This document shows, one piece after another, positions 48,238 to 58,614 of a stretch of DNA of 64,000 nt (within the stretch, counting starts at the first letter, position 1; each line of letters opens with the position of its first letter). Source of the DNA: Lunularia cruciata (taxonomy: Eukaryota > Streptophyta > Marchantiopsida > Lunulariales > Lunulariaceae); NCBI GenBank assembly GCA_948567375.1, contig OX419757.1, positions 67,146,001 through 67,210,000 of the forward strand, in the 5' to 3' direction. The notes under the pieces were generated by a model. The model worked only from the letters and a program-made list of their open reading frames with translations, did not search any database and was not told the origin of the DNA. Position numbers and translations under genes: made by a program.

Positions 48238-48635
48238 TCTCATCTATGTTTGACTTCAACCTCCGAATGACTTTCTCATTCACACCGTACGGTCGAGCAC
48301 TGCTTTGCATTGACGGTGGTTTTGATTGCTCCAATAAAATGATAATCTCCATTCTTTGAAGATCATTCAGGCATGGATCCTCGCCTTTGCATTTTGCTAC
48401 ACCTGGACGCTCATATTTCCAAATGAACTTGCATAATCTCATCTATGTTTGACTTCAACTTCCGAATAACTTTCTCATTCACACCGAACGGTCTAGCAAT
48501 GCTTTGCATTGACGGTGGTTTTGATTGCTCCAATAAAAAGATAATCTCCATTCTTTGATTATCATTAAGGCATGGACCCTCGCCTTTGCATTTTGCTACA
48601 CCTGGACGCTCATATTTCCAAAATCAACTTGCATG
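48238..48635 (-). repeat. ~198-bp tandem duplication of the transposase N-terminal DNA-binding segment
   Basis: Copy one (48,238-48,435) and copy two (48,436-48,635) are adjacent direct repeats that I judge to be about 93-95% identical by eye. Each spans KYERPGVAKCKGE through NEKVIR(R/K)LKSNIDEI. The join changes frame: copy two's NIDEI runs into MQVHLEI and a stop, while copy one restarts in another frame. Copy two also has one extra base in its GATTTTGGAAA stretch. Confidence 0.9.
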
Positions 48636-48639
48636 TCCC

Positions 48640-49209
48640 GTGATGGAATATGACACAATTTTGGACAACAAACAGATTGTAAAAGTTCTGCAACTGTACT
48701 TTTCCTGAACTTGACATGTTTTATCTGGTTACCATGCCTCACTGGCTAAGTCAGCGTAGACCTTCCCACATCATAATAAGGGCTTAGGCCAGTGTGTACT
48801 GTAATTGGTCATGCTATCTTCGATTAAACGATATGATCATAGGTTGACGTACTATCCATGCAATTTTCGATTATATCATGTGATCGTAGGTTCACATACG
48901 CTGTATGAGCAGCAAAATCTATATGTGTATTTATTTTATTTTCCATTTTAGATGATTTATTTATTTAAAATAAATGTATTCCAGAAAGACATGGATAATC
49001 ATTGAATAAATTTTAAGATAATTTTCGTAAATTGCCATTGTTATCCAATTTCTTGTTCTTAATATCCGTATAAACACTTTAAATTTGGAGAGATGTAATG
49101 CAATTTGACGATAATCGCAAGAGAAAGTAATAATAATATAAAATTGAATGACAGTAACACTACTCTAGATCCAAGAAAAAGACCGCCGCCTAAACACGAT
49201 CAACGAGAA
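48640..49209. other. No gene; small local repeat
   Basis: Near 48,817-48,900 a ~50-bp unit is repeated with changes (CGATTAAACGATATGATCATAGGTTGAC-like and CGATTATATCATGTGATCGTAGGTTCAC-like). Nothing else is recognised. It could hold the 5' end of the transposon, but I found no inverted terminal repeat. Confidence 0.4.
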
Positions 49210-49330
49210 GACCCATCAATCCTTACAAGGGTGAAACAGAAAAATACAAAGGTGAAACAGGAATGGTAAAATGGGGCTAAAGCCCCAATAGAGTCGATAT
49301 ACAGAACTATAGTGACAAGGGCGACCGCTC
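49210..49330 (-). mobile_element. LINE 3'-tail fragment upstream of the polyketide synthase
   Basis: Reverse-complemented, it reads a GACTCTATTGGGGCTTTAGCC-type block, then CCATTTTACC, then TTTCACC and CCCTTGTA, then GATGGGTCTTC. This is the same order as at 44,395-44,480 and in 24,084-24,260. It ends about 330 bp before the TATA box of the next gene, so it lies within the likely promoter region. Confidence 0.6.
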
Positions 49331-49659
49331 AAACAAAATGAAATGAGAACTATACTGGACCACTATAGGTCAGAGAAACTGGGCATGCACCCTACAGTGG
49401 TCCTAGAGTGCACATCATGGTACATGACCATTTTCTCTGCTCGAAAATTTTACATCGAGATTTTACATTTGATGGGTGACTAGGAACGACAGCGAGAACT
49501 TCATATATTGGAACAACTCCTAGGAGAATACGGCATAAAGTCTACTTCTTTGATACAATTGTAAGTGGATCTTATATCAATTCTATGGTTTGCTGTTCTA
49601 GCAGTTTCAAGAATCCTCGGGTAGATCTCGAGCAATTCTGAAACTAGTCTACTCGCAGC

Positions 49660-49668
49660 TTATATATC
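49660..49668 (+). promoter_or_regulatory. TATA box of the type III polyketide synthase
   Basis: TTATATATC lies 47 bp before the start codon. A usual 25-30 bp offset to the transcription start would leave an unusually short leader of roughly 15-20 bases. Confidence 0.5.
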
Positions 49669-49706
49669 AAAGGAGACTTGACGCATAACTTCGCAGTGCA
49701 GGAACA

Positions 49707-51063
49707 ATGGCAGGTCACAAGCACGAGAGATCAATCGGGCCAGCAACAGTGCTCGCTATTGGAAAAGCCACTCCTCCAACAGCTTATCTTCAGAGCGAGT
49801 ATGCTGATTTCTTCTTCAACGTCACCAACTGTAATGAGAAGACTGCACTGAAGTCCAAGTTTGCTCGAATCTGTAAGTTCATGTCAAACATTCACGTATA
49901 TCAAATTGGACATACTCGTCTTCAGAAACCTCACTACATTGTAAAACAGTGGCCACGGCTGAATTAGGCTATCTTCTACTTTCTTTTGTTTCAGTTCCAG
50001 GACAATGCATCTTTTCCTGCTATACCGGTCCCTTGCTGACTGTTAAAAGCTCTGTGGGCATTACGCAGGTAACAATTCTGGCATCAACCAGAGGTACTTC
50101 CACTGTACCGATGATATTCTCAAGGCCAATCCATCCATGTGCTCCTATATGGACCCGTCCTTGAACGCTCGTCAGGACATCGCCATAAGAGAGGTACCCA
50201 GACTGGGTGAGAAGGCAGCTGTGGAAGCCTTAGAGGAATGGGGTCAACCAAGGAGCCTGATTACTCATGTGGTTTTTGCCACCACCAGTGGGGTCAACAT
50301 GCCCGGAGCTGATCTCACTATCACAAGGCTTCTGGGCCTTAACCCAAACGTGAACAGAACTATGCTCTATCAACAAGGATGTTTCTGTGGCGCTACCGTT
50401 TTGCGGGTTGCGAAGGATCTTGCTGAGAACAACAAAGGTGCCCGAGTACTGACAGTGGTAAGCGAGCTTACTTGTGTCACGTTTCGTGCCCCAAATGAGG
50501 AGCATCTTCACAATTTGGTCGGCTCTGCCATCTTCGGGGACGGAGCTGCAGCGCTGATTGTGGGTTCTGATCCAGTGCCCAAGTTAGAGAAACCTCAATT
50601 TGAGATTCACTGGTCTGGAGAGACCATAATACCAGAGAGCGAAGGTGCCATCGCAGGGCAACTGACCGAAACTGGTCTGATGTTCCAGCTCCAGAAAGGA
50701 GTTCCGGGGTTAATTTCCAAAAATATTTTGCCACTTTTAAAGACGGCTATTGAAGTAGCGGGATCTCCCGGTTGGAATGATATCTTTTGGTGTCTACATC
50801 CGGGAGGACGAGCAATTCTTGACGAGGTGGAGACAACCCTGAGCTTGAAGCCGGAGAAGATGGTAGCAACGAGGGCCGTATTGTACGATTATGGAAATAT
50901 GTCTGGGGCCAGTGTGTTGTTTGTATTGGACGAAATACGTAAGCGAGCAGCTGCAACGAATGCGACTAATACCGGAGAAGGGTGTGAATGGGGACTTCTG
51001 GTGTCGTTCGGGCCAGGATTGACAGTTGAAGCTTCACTTCTAAAAGCTATTCCTTTCAGTTGA
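49707..51063 (+). CDS. Chalcone-synthase-superfamily type III polyketide synthase, two exons, 386 aa
   Basis: Exon 1 is 49,707-49,872 and exon 2 is 50,069-51,063. The intron splits a Cys codon (T|GT), the classical CHS position. The enzyme is cytosolic; the family condenses a CoA starter with malonyl-CoA units. The catalytic triad is intact at Cys160 (QQGCF), His299 (LHPGG) and Asn332 (YGNMS). The gatekeeper equivalents are kept: Phe211 in IFGDG and Phe261 in GLMF. So are residues matching CHS Thr132, Ser133, Met137, Thr197, Gly256 and Ser338. Differences include Asn58 where CHS has a CoA-binding Lys (Lys62), Met260 for Thr264, Arg303 in HPGGR, and SFGPGLT for the GFGPGLT signature. Length is near the family's 389-400. 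The start has a plant-like context (AACAATGG). The active site is CHS-like, but the divergence leaves chalcone, stilbene, bibenzyl or pyrone synthase all open. No relative or pathway gene lies nearby. Confidence 0.93.
49873..50068 (+). other. Intron of the polyketide synthase (196 bp)
   Basis: GTAAGT at the 5' side and TTACGCAG at the 3' side. Removing it joins ATCT to GTAAC and restores ...[13 protein letters not shown]..., matching the CHS family in register. Reading through instead reaches a stop 86 codons from the start, which supports splicing. Confidence 0.93.
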
Positions 51064-51224
51064 TACCAGTTGAGGATAATTCTTTCTCATTACAATTCTT
51101 ACCATTCTTCTCACTACTTCAGTCTGTCTTGTCATTGCATGTATTGAAGTATTCTTGGGTTGCGCGTTGACACACTGAACAAGAGCTTATTACAATAGGC
51201 GACTAGAGTAAAGCCACGCGTATC

Positions 51225-51375
51225 ATGTTGCCAGTTTCGTCCGTCCAGCTCCGGAGGCAGTTTCGGGGACTACGGACGGGCTTTCGCTTAGTATGCTGCC
51301 AATTTCTCCATCCAGCTCCAGAGGGAGTTTGGGGGCGACGAACGGTCTCTCCCCAGTTTCATGCGGCCAGTTTCT
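51225..51375 (+). repeat. GC-rich ~70-bp tandem repeat downstream of the polyketide synthase
   Basis: Two diverged copies start at about 51,225 (TGTTGCCAGTTTCGTCC) and 51,293 (TGCTGCCAATTTCTCC). Both contain CCAGCTCC and GAGG(C/G)AGTTT. A third partial start follows at 51,364 (GCGGCCAGTTTCTACG). It lies 160-310 bp after the stop codon, before the likely poly(A) signal, so it may be part of the 3' untranslated region. Its GC content stands out from the AT-rich surroundings. Confidence 0.7.
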
Positions 51376-51391
51376 ACGTGTTGCTGAAAAG

Positions 51392-51397
51392 AATAAA
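51392..51397 (+). terminator. Candidate poly(A) signal AATAAA
   Basis: The first AATAAA after the polyketide synthase stop codon, about 330 bp downstream. It is followed by T-rich sequence. Use is unproven; plant signals are loose. Confidence 0.4.
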
Positions 51398-52089
51398 CAA
51401 TTACATTTCGACAATAATTTGCAATAACACGCAGACTGATTGTATACAGCCATGGTAAACACATGCGGTTCCTAAACAAATTTGACTAAATAGTTTTGAA
51501 CGGATGCTATGCGTCAATAATAAATTTTGTAATTATTTTTAGTGAACACTGTAAAGATATGAGATTCTAATAAATGAACGTTTCATAAATTATTATATGA
51601 TATATCATATATAATTTTATATTTATTTATAAAAATCAGACGCCGTACTATGGATGAATGTTTAGGAGTTCCATAGTGAGTCAAAAGAGATGATGTGCCT
51701 TCTTGAGAGAGTTGCCATATATTTTTCTGGTGATTTCTGGTGATTTTTAGAGTGAGATTTCTGAAATTTTTGGGCGGATCCAAAATGCAGCTCTCAACTA
51801 TTCAAATTCAAATTCACCATCTGCAAATTGAATGTTATACAAATGCTTTTGTCAGTAAACTAAACCGGTGGTTCTTGTAGTTTTGCATTGGTGTGTTTGT
51901 TCATATCCATATATATTAGTGTGGTGAGGGAGATAGTGCGAGTTATAGAAAATGATTTGCATCATCTTACGGCAACCAAGAATTTAATCGGAGATCAAAG
52001 AATGTTACTCCAAAAATGCAAATTTTTTTTTGAAAAAACCTGATTACAATGTAGGCTCATATTTGGATACAAAATGAACTTGCACTATC
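51398..52089. other. Nothing recognised
   Basis: AT-rich sequence with no coding relic. Confidence 0.4.
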
Positions 52090-52245
52090 AAGCGACTACC
52101 CATGGCAACCAGTGTCAACCAGCGGCAACAAGCGTGTATGGGCGCCAACGAGCTTTGAGCTTTGAACACCATCGAGCGGCTACGGGCGGCAATGGGCAGC
52201 TACAGGCAACAATAGGAGGCTACGAGCAACAACGAGCAGCGACAA
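52090..52245. repeat. Degenerate minisatellite (GGCAAC / GGCTACGAGC units)
   Basis: About 155 bases are built of variants of a ~10-12-bp unit such as GGCAACCAGTG, GGCAACAAGCG, GGCTACGGGC, GGCAATGGGC and GGCTACGAGC. The Gly/Ala/Gln-rich frame over it is a by-product. It stands out by composition from its flanks. Confidence 0.65.
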
Positions 52246-52312
52246 AAAAAATCCCATTTAATCCTAAATTAATATATTAAATCCCATATAAATTGTATTC
52301 ACACTCGTCTAG

Positions 52313-52466
52313 TGCATAAATTTGTCAACTTTTGATATTACCATGGGCATTTTTGAACATCATGGATGCTCACTTTGGTGGCATTGATCGTCTTTTGCAT
52401 AAATTTGTCAACTTTTGATTATCATGGGTGTTCTTGAACATCATGGATGTTCCCTTTGGTGGCCGC
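52313..52466. repeat. Two-copy direct repeat, ~80 bp
   Basis: GCATAAATTTGTCAACTTTTG occurs at about 52,313 and again at about 52,396. Both copies are followed by CATGGG(C/T), TTGAACATCATGGATG and then TTTGGTGGC. Confidence 0.8.
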
Positions 52467-53185
52467 CACTTTCACTCTAACCCTAAACAATAAACTTTAT
52501 TAACCCTAATACATAATCAATGCACTAAGGAGTGATAACGGAAAATTCTTTATTCCTTATTTTCTACGAACCACCTCATATGGAGTGCGCTAATAATAAG
52601 GAACTTGGCCTGAACTCCGTAACGATACCATTTATACCTCCCGTTCACACCGTACCCATTTAGTCAATACTTAGGAACTATCTATATGAAAAGTTATGAA
52701 ACTTAGTACAACTATTTCTGAAACCCCCTAATGTTCTTTAGCAGATACTTCACCCATCACCCCCTTCATACTGTCAGCCAGGTGGCACAAGACATCTTTC
52801 AACTTTAAAGAATAGTAGTTTAAAGTTTAAAGTTTAACTTTAAAGTTTTCGTTCTTGATCATTGTCTTCCTATGCTTAAAAGGAGGAGTTCTCCTAGTTT
52901 ACTCGGGGGTGGACTACCTCCAACATTTACTATTGAAGTCTGTGCTGCAGCATTTCATCGACGAGTGAAAGTCCGCAAAAAAATCAAGTAAGTCAAGGGT
53001 GGATTATGTCTCGCTTTTCACCGCTTCCGCCGAACTATTTCAGGTCATGTTGAGCTCACAGGTTTACCCATTCGTCAATTACTGGACCTGAGTTGAATTG
53101 GACGCCGCCGCCCGGGGATCTTGTCTCCCTCCGGCTCCACCGGTACTTCAGGGTCGAATGACGGGGAGTACAAATTACACTATCT
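52467..53185. other. No gene; short palindromic TTTAAAGT cluster and a GC-rich patch
   Basis: Around 52,800-52,850 AACTTTAAAG/TTTAAAGTTT strings overlap in both orientations. Around 53,098-53,150 there is a short GC-rich patch (GCCGCCGCCCGGGGATC). Neither is attached to a recognisable gene. Confidence 0.4.
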
Positions 53186-53189
53186 ATAA

Positions 53190-53385
53190 GGAGCCGCTAG
53201 TTAGACACCCCTATTTACTTTACTGATTTGACACCCCTTCCACATCCACATCGCAATCCACTAGTACAGATAATCTTGATGATCTTGTTTGGTTACTTGT
53301 AAATAAATCAGAACCTTCCGATGTGAAGTGTGTCAAATCAGTAAATAGGGGTGTCACCCCAGCGGCCCCTATCTATATTAAATCT
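53190..53385. repeat. Foldback element / MITE-like hairpin (~60-bp arms, ~65-bp loop)
   Basis: The left arm (about 53,193-53,252) contains CACCCCTATTTACTTTACTG, then ATTTGACACCCCTTCCACATC. The right arm (about 53,318-53,382) is its inverted copy, with GATGTGAAGTGTGTCAAATC, then AGTAAATAGGGGTGTCACCCC. The arms differ by a few substitutions and a short indel. No coding content is present. It could be a miniature inverted-repeat transposable element or a hairpin-RNA source. Confidence 0.75.
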
Positions 53386-56327
53386 AGTAAACCATATACA
53401 GAAAAGTATATTTTCCAAGTCTTTGATTTTTGTGATATGAAAAGTATACTTTCGAAGTCTTTATTTTTATGTGATATGAAGGCCTCATGTTACCTCCTCC
53501 ATGTACCGTAAAGAAGAAATCATTTGCTAGAGATAAGGATGCGGGTCGAATTGGGAGGAACCGAGGTTCCTTAGGGAAGGACTATAATTAATATCTCCTA
53601 TCCCGACCGCTTATCGCTATATTAGGAGACTGTTCCTTTAGGTACAGGTCTGTCTATAGAAGAATGTATTATACATTTTAAGCCTTTTTGGATTAATTAT
53701 AGTTTTGGAAATTTGATCAAGGACCGTAATTTGTTGAGAAACATCAAATTTATCAAGGATTACATGTTGATCTCCAATTGAATTTCTTACTATCTGTTAA
53801 TAATCATATCTATAAATATTTAATGTTTTCAATATGGACCTACATCAATTAATTATTCTTGAGTTTGTCAATAGTGTGTTTTGGGATTGCATGCATCCGT
53901 CTTCTCTATCATTTAATAAAAGAAGCTCTTATTGTACAATAATAGTTTTATATTTAGGAATTGCATTACATTTGTAAAAAGGGGGAATCCACATCAAGTA
54001 AAACTAGTTTCACTAGGGTATGACTTTATTATCTGCTCTGAAATCGTGGTATTTTTAGCATTTTCAAACGGCAGTATATCTATGTAGCTAGATAAGACCA
54101 GACATCTAAACCTGAACATCATTTAAAAATAAATTCTCTAGATCTCAAATATTCCCATCCCGGAGACATCTTTGAAGTTTCGATAAATGAATTAAGTAGT
54201 AAAGTATAGTATTGAAGTATATATACTGCTATACTTTTGGCTACCGATATAGGCTTGTAAAGGGTGTATGCGATTCTTAAATATCTATTTTCACTAGTTT
54301 TTCAGCGTGCTTGCAGTTATTCACCTGAATTCCGCGTGGTTCATACTAGTTTTAGACTCTATTATGGTCAGCATAAATTCATAACGACTGGACCTCCTCC
54401 AGAAGATTATTTAGTTCTTTTTCTATTTCAATACAAGAACAACCAAATGATATCACGGGGCGTCCTTGAAGTATAGATATGGGTTAGTATCTTCAATATT
54501 TACAGTTATAGTTTACATGATACCTTTATATTCAGATATAAAGAAGAAGTTAACTAAATCTATAAATAGTAAACAAGTATCAGGATGCCCCCGTTCATAT
54601 ATGTACCATTCTATCTTATAGCAGAAATTGAAATTGAATTTTCAGCCTATATATTGATTATCATCTATAAAAGATTATCATGGTGACTTAACCTAATATC
54701 GACTTATTTTCATTACTTTGGATGGTCATCAATAATTTCAATATAAAATGGTTTTCAGTATTAACACATATACACTTCAATATTTAAAATGCTAAAACAC
54801 ATGAAAAGGGGTTGCATGTGTATATGCCAAAGCTAATATGGACAAAGATTTGTATGGAAAGAAATATTGTCCACAAACACAAGGGTGATTTTCTTGTTTG
54901 TAGATGCTTTAGAATATGGATTTAGATTATTCAAAAACACTTCTTTGCACATAAGTATAGACTTGAGTTTTTGTTGAACCTTCAAGACAGCTAAAACCTA
55001 AAATCTCCATAAGTATGATGTTAGAATTGCATAGATACGGATTCATTCAAATAAATATATGCTTTAAAAACTCTAGCATTATAATCTTATTGTTGCAGGC
55101 CTAGAAATTTGTTTCTCATCAAATTCCATAAATTTTCATTGAGTATAGACACCCTACCTTCTTTGGTGTCAATAAAATAATTGCATCATGAGGATAGGTT
55201 TGATTTATCCTTCTTGATAATCTGCCACTTTTTGCAATCACACTCTTATATTTGTGAGTGTTTGATAAGTTACGGTGGCATTAAAGGAAATGGTAACAAT
55301 ATTGGAATGTTAAGTCAATTTCACTCTCTATTGACATTACTTTACCCATCATCTAGATAAGAATGTACCTTGCAACTTTTGGCCTCACCTATATAAATTT
55401 ACTTACAACCACACATAAAATGTCAATTGCTTTTGGGTCTTTCCTTGTCTTAAAAGTCTTTTACTGATCTAACAGTGATCTAAGATGATTGCACAATAAA
55501 ACTGTTAAATTCTTCTATCAATAACTTCATCTTCTTGCACAATTTCTGGCCAAAAATTAGAAATTTTCTTGGTTAAGCCATTTACTAAATCAAGATAAAG
55601 TTTTATGATTTGATTTGAATACTAGTAATGTGGAAAGTTATTAAGTTCCTCAAGGATTTTATCCCTATGTCTAGCTATTGCACTCTCAATAGAGTTGCAG
55701 CTAGAGAATTTGCAACAATTTTCTTGATTAATTGATGCAGTTTAAGATCTGCTCATGATTTCAGCCATATTCTTAGTTGATTTTAGCATCTTCTTAAGAG
55801 AGTCACCAATAAGAACAAGCAGTTTCCTTGTGAACTTGTTGAATAGAAATATCTCTATTTCATTTTCATCTAGTAGTCATTCCTCATTCAAATTGTATAT
55901 CCTTCAATGTATGATAGGCATTTTATGCGTATATTCAAGAAAATCAAAGTTGATGCTCTTCTAGTAAGACTCACTTATGATCAAATATCCATTTCTATTT
56001 ACAAGGGGCATAGATGAAAAAAGTTTCACTTTGTCTTCTTTGATATTATCCAATTACATATGGTACCAAATTTTGGACCTTGTATAATTGTAAAGTTGAT
56101 CACTTAGTTACGCTATTATGTTATCATCTTATAGCTGGTTTCTATTTTCTCATTATCTTCTTTCTCCAAGAGAAATAGTTATCTAGTCTGTCCTTTTATT
56201 ATACTATTTTCACAACCCACTTTGGTCTAAACTCCAATTTTTTGTTCCTTTTTGTTGTTTTTCTTCATATAATAGTCCAAACCAAATGTCTAGAAGTTTC
56301 ATTTGCAGGAAGTGCGGATTTGCAGGT
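53386..56327. other. No gene recognised
   Basis: Short frames at 54,264-54,476 (70 residues, with GPPPEDYLVLFLFQYKNNQM) and elsewhere have no known motif. The rest is AT-rich. I see no similarity to the elements in this window. Confidence 0.35.
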
Positions 56328-56900
56328 TGTCATACCCCCCTAATACAAAGATGTAGGATGCTTAAACAAAATAGAATCCCCATGGCCACCCAATGAGAAT
56401 GGGACCTGACTCATTTCATAGTTGGACCCATTGTTTCCATTTCATAGGGCTAACAAAGAGGCTTCTCCAATGAAACAAACCACTCCACTACAAGGAAACC
56501 CACCTCCATGAGGTGATGGGAGATATGATGAGATGATGAGATGAAGCGGGATATGATGACTTTTTGACAAATATGATACTATGGCAATTTCTGCCACCCT
56601 TTCAAGATCATGCAAAAAGATATGCGCACCACCAAAGAACAATTGGTAATTGTTTTGTGCTTGGTCCCACATGTGATGGAAAATTTTGACCCTTCACTAA
56701 TCATTACAATGGAAGAAGGATGGACCCTGCCCCATTGGGGCTATAAAAAGGCCAACTTCACTTTGCAAGTCAAATCTTTTTCATTACCACTTTTCCTCTT
56801 CTTGAATTTCTCTCTTTGTGACTGCCATCTCTTATGAAATCATGCAAATACTTTCTAGCATGGACTGTCAAATTCTGTAGACATTGTTGGGAGCACAAGA
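56328..56900 (+). repeat. Possible LTR or promoter-bearing repeat
   Basis: A TGTCATACCCCCCTAA start, a CTATAAAAAGG TATA-like box at about 56,741-56,752 and a C/T-rich leader after it resemble an LTR U3-R-U5 layout. The far end and any primer site are not clear, so this is tentative. Confidence 0.3.
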
Positions 56901-57424
56901 TGAAAATTGTAAATTGGAGTATGAATCTCATTGTTGCAAAAAATCAAATATTCAACCATGATAGGACAAACTCTCAAGAGTAGATCAAAGTAAAGAGGTG
57001 CAAGGCAATAGAAATCTTGAGCAAACCTTTAGAGATTTCCAAATGGGGATTATACTACCAAACAGACTACATCAAAAAGAGGAGAATGGACTTCTTGTTA
57101 TGGGATTGGGGTCTCATAGATGGAGCCATTTTGCAAGAAATTCATGACAATACCAAGAATTTGAGTGGGAAGTCCTTACAAGGATGTCCCATGATGTGAA
57201 AAAAGGATCATTGGCAGTAGGTATTGGGCACGGATTGCTTGTCATTTGGGGCATTTGTATCATAACTCGCATGGTTGATCCAAAAAATGATTGAAAAAAG
57301 GATAATGACTCATTTGTTGGGGAAGAATCTACAAATGGGTATAAAAGCAAAGACATGAAGGACCCCACTCGTCACACAATCACCAAAAAGATAATGTGGT
57401 TGTTTCATTTGGATTCAATGAATT
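56901..57424. other. Nothing recognised
   Basis: Short frames at 57,017-57,199 and on the opposite strand show no motif. Confidence 0.35.
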
Positions 57425-57755
57425 GTGAGCCAACCTATCTCTCACTTAGGATGAACCTTTGATGAGTATTATGGTAATGCACCATGGAGTAAGAAGGCAA
57501 AGAACCCCAACTCCATCATACTCCTCCAAGGCTAACACTCCAAGACTCAAACCATTGCTCACTAGAGAACTCAATGAGAGAGAGATAGTTGCAAATGGAA
57601 GGATGATGAGTACCTCCTCATCCTTTGTTTATATACTTGTGAAATAATCATGTACTAAAGTTACTAATTATTGGAATAACTCAAGTTACTAGGCTAACAA
57701 TCAAATAAGGTCAAAAAACTAAAGGAATATCCATACTCATGGGAATATTATCCTA
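57425..57755. repeat. Dispersed repeat, copy 2 (pairs with 27.46-27.79 kb)
   Basis: Collinear with 27,460-27,790 in the same orientation; shared blocks are listed there. Here it lacks one short duplicated phrase (AACTCCAAGGCACCTCC) present in copy 1. The adjacent sequence has no recognised pol relic. Confidence 0.7.
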
Positions 57756-58248
57756 AGCATATGGTCTTACTTTGATCCAACCACTAAATCAAGGATTCCT
57801 TCACATGGGCTATCCTTGAACTATAGAAGAATCCAAAACAAAAAGGCTTGTGGATCCAAGAGTTCTCAACTCTTTCCTCAAAGCCAAACATCTAGGAATA
57901 ATACCAAGTCAATACACTAGAATCCAAAATAATGGTGCTCATCTTTTCCACTTCCTCTAAACTAAGATCCACTCTATCTTAACTATAACTAATTTTAGCT
58001 AATCATGACTAATGTGGAACAAGCCTTTATCTCTATATAAATAATATCTCTCAAGTATTTATAATACCAAACTAAATATCACAATACCACACACATGCAT
58101 AAATGGGTGTTATTGAACAACATCAACCAAAACCAAGCAATCTTCTTCCAAATTGTACACAAGCAAAAGCCAATTTGTTGGACCAAGATGTTTATGAGCA
58201 CATCATCAAGCTCTTGGAGGACATAATGGAAGGTTCTACTACCATGAT
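57756..58248. other. Nothing recognised
   Basis: Non-coding-looking sequence between the dispersed repeat and the 5' LTR of element B. Confidence 0.35.
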
Positions 58249-58614
58249 TGTAACAATATGGAGTTTAGCAATGAAGTTAGTCAAGATTAACAAAGTAGTG
58301 AATATGCCAAATTAGCTTGTAATATCCTGGAAGTATCTAAGAATTTTCTTGGGAAGCTTCTCACTAGCTTAGCTTGCATGCCAAGTAGGTGGCTTCAAGA
58401 AAGAAACTTCTTGAGAAACTTCCCGGTTAACTTGGCTTGCACTCCAAGAAAGTGGCTCAAGGAAGCTTCTTGAGAAGCTTCTCAAGTGCCTTGTATGCTC
58501 CCTATAAATACAAGAGCCAAAGCTCATGTTAGGCATTTAGATTTTTCCCACATTCAAGTGTCCCAATTTCATTTTCCATTCTCCTATTTCTCTCCTTGAT
58601 CTTGGTCTTTTACA
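58249..58614 (+). repeat. Element B 5' LTR (366 bp)
   Basis: It runs from TGTAACAATATGGAGTTTAGC to CTTTTACA. It has a TATA box at 58,503-58,510 and GAAGCTTC palindromes near 58,464-58,480. The three-unit heat-shock site of LTRs A and D is degraded here (TAATATCCTGGAA). Confidence 0.85.

Larger units (their letters stand above)
46699..48635 (-). pseudogene. pogo/Tigger-type (CENP-B-like, DDE) transposase, inactivated
   Basis: On the minus strand the order is: N-terminal helix-turn-helix (LNDLQRMEIIILLEQS, then ARPYGVNEKVIRRLKS), a second DNA-binding region (FLDLEKKLFEWIDAACR), then WGWFVRFRPRYGL, then LYVVIDQYDPACVYNMEKMG, then the core VLLILDNALGH and VVFFPPNITSWKQPMDMDII, and an acidic tail. 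The usual N-M-D-E-T-G has become N-M-E-K-M-G, losing the first catalytic Asp (47,866-47,868). The second (47,521-47,523) and third (47,429-47,431) remain. Frames break after YNMEKMGLFF, after LDNALGHSTACEQM, and at the N-terminal duplication. This family cuts and pastes DNA, and relatives have been domesticated as CENP-B or Jerky-type proteins. The frame breaks argue for a dead element here. Terminal inverted repeats were not found. Confidence 0.8.

Noticed and set aside
49949-50164. 71-residue frame bridging the intron and exon 2
   Set aside because: It is an intron read-through frame; the spliced product restores the CHS family register instead.
50230-50956. Minus-strand open frames of 69-93 residues
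   Set aside because: They are antisense shadows of exon 2 of the polyketide synthase.
51225-51462. Short ORFs on both strands over the GC-rich repeat downstream of the polyketide synthase
   Set aside because: They result from the tandem repeat's composition and match no protein family I know.
52074-52280. 68-residue Gly/Ala/Gln-rich ORF
   Set aside because: It is a reading frame through a degenerate minisatellite, not a gene.
58249-58614. GAAGCTTC-type palindromes taken as a CRISPR or recombination array
   Set aside because: They lie only inside LTR U3 regions with irregular spacing and no spacers, in a plant nuclear context.
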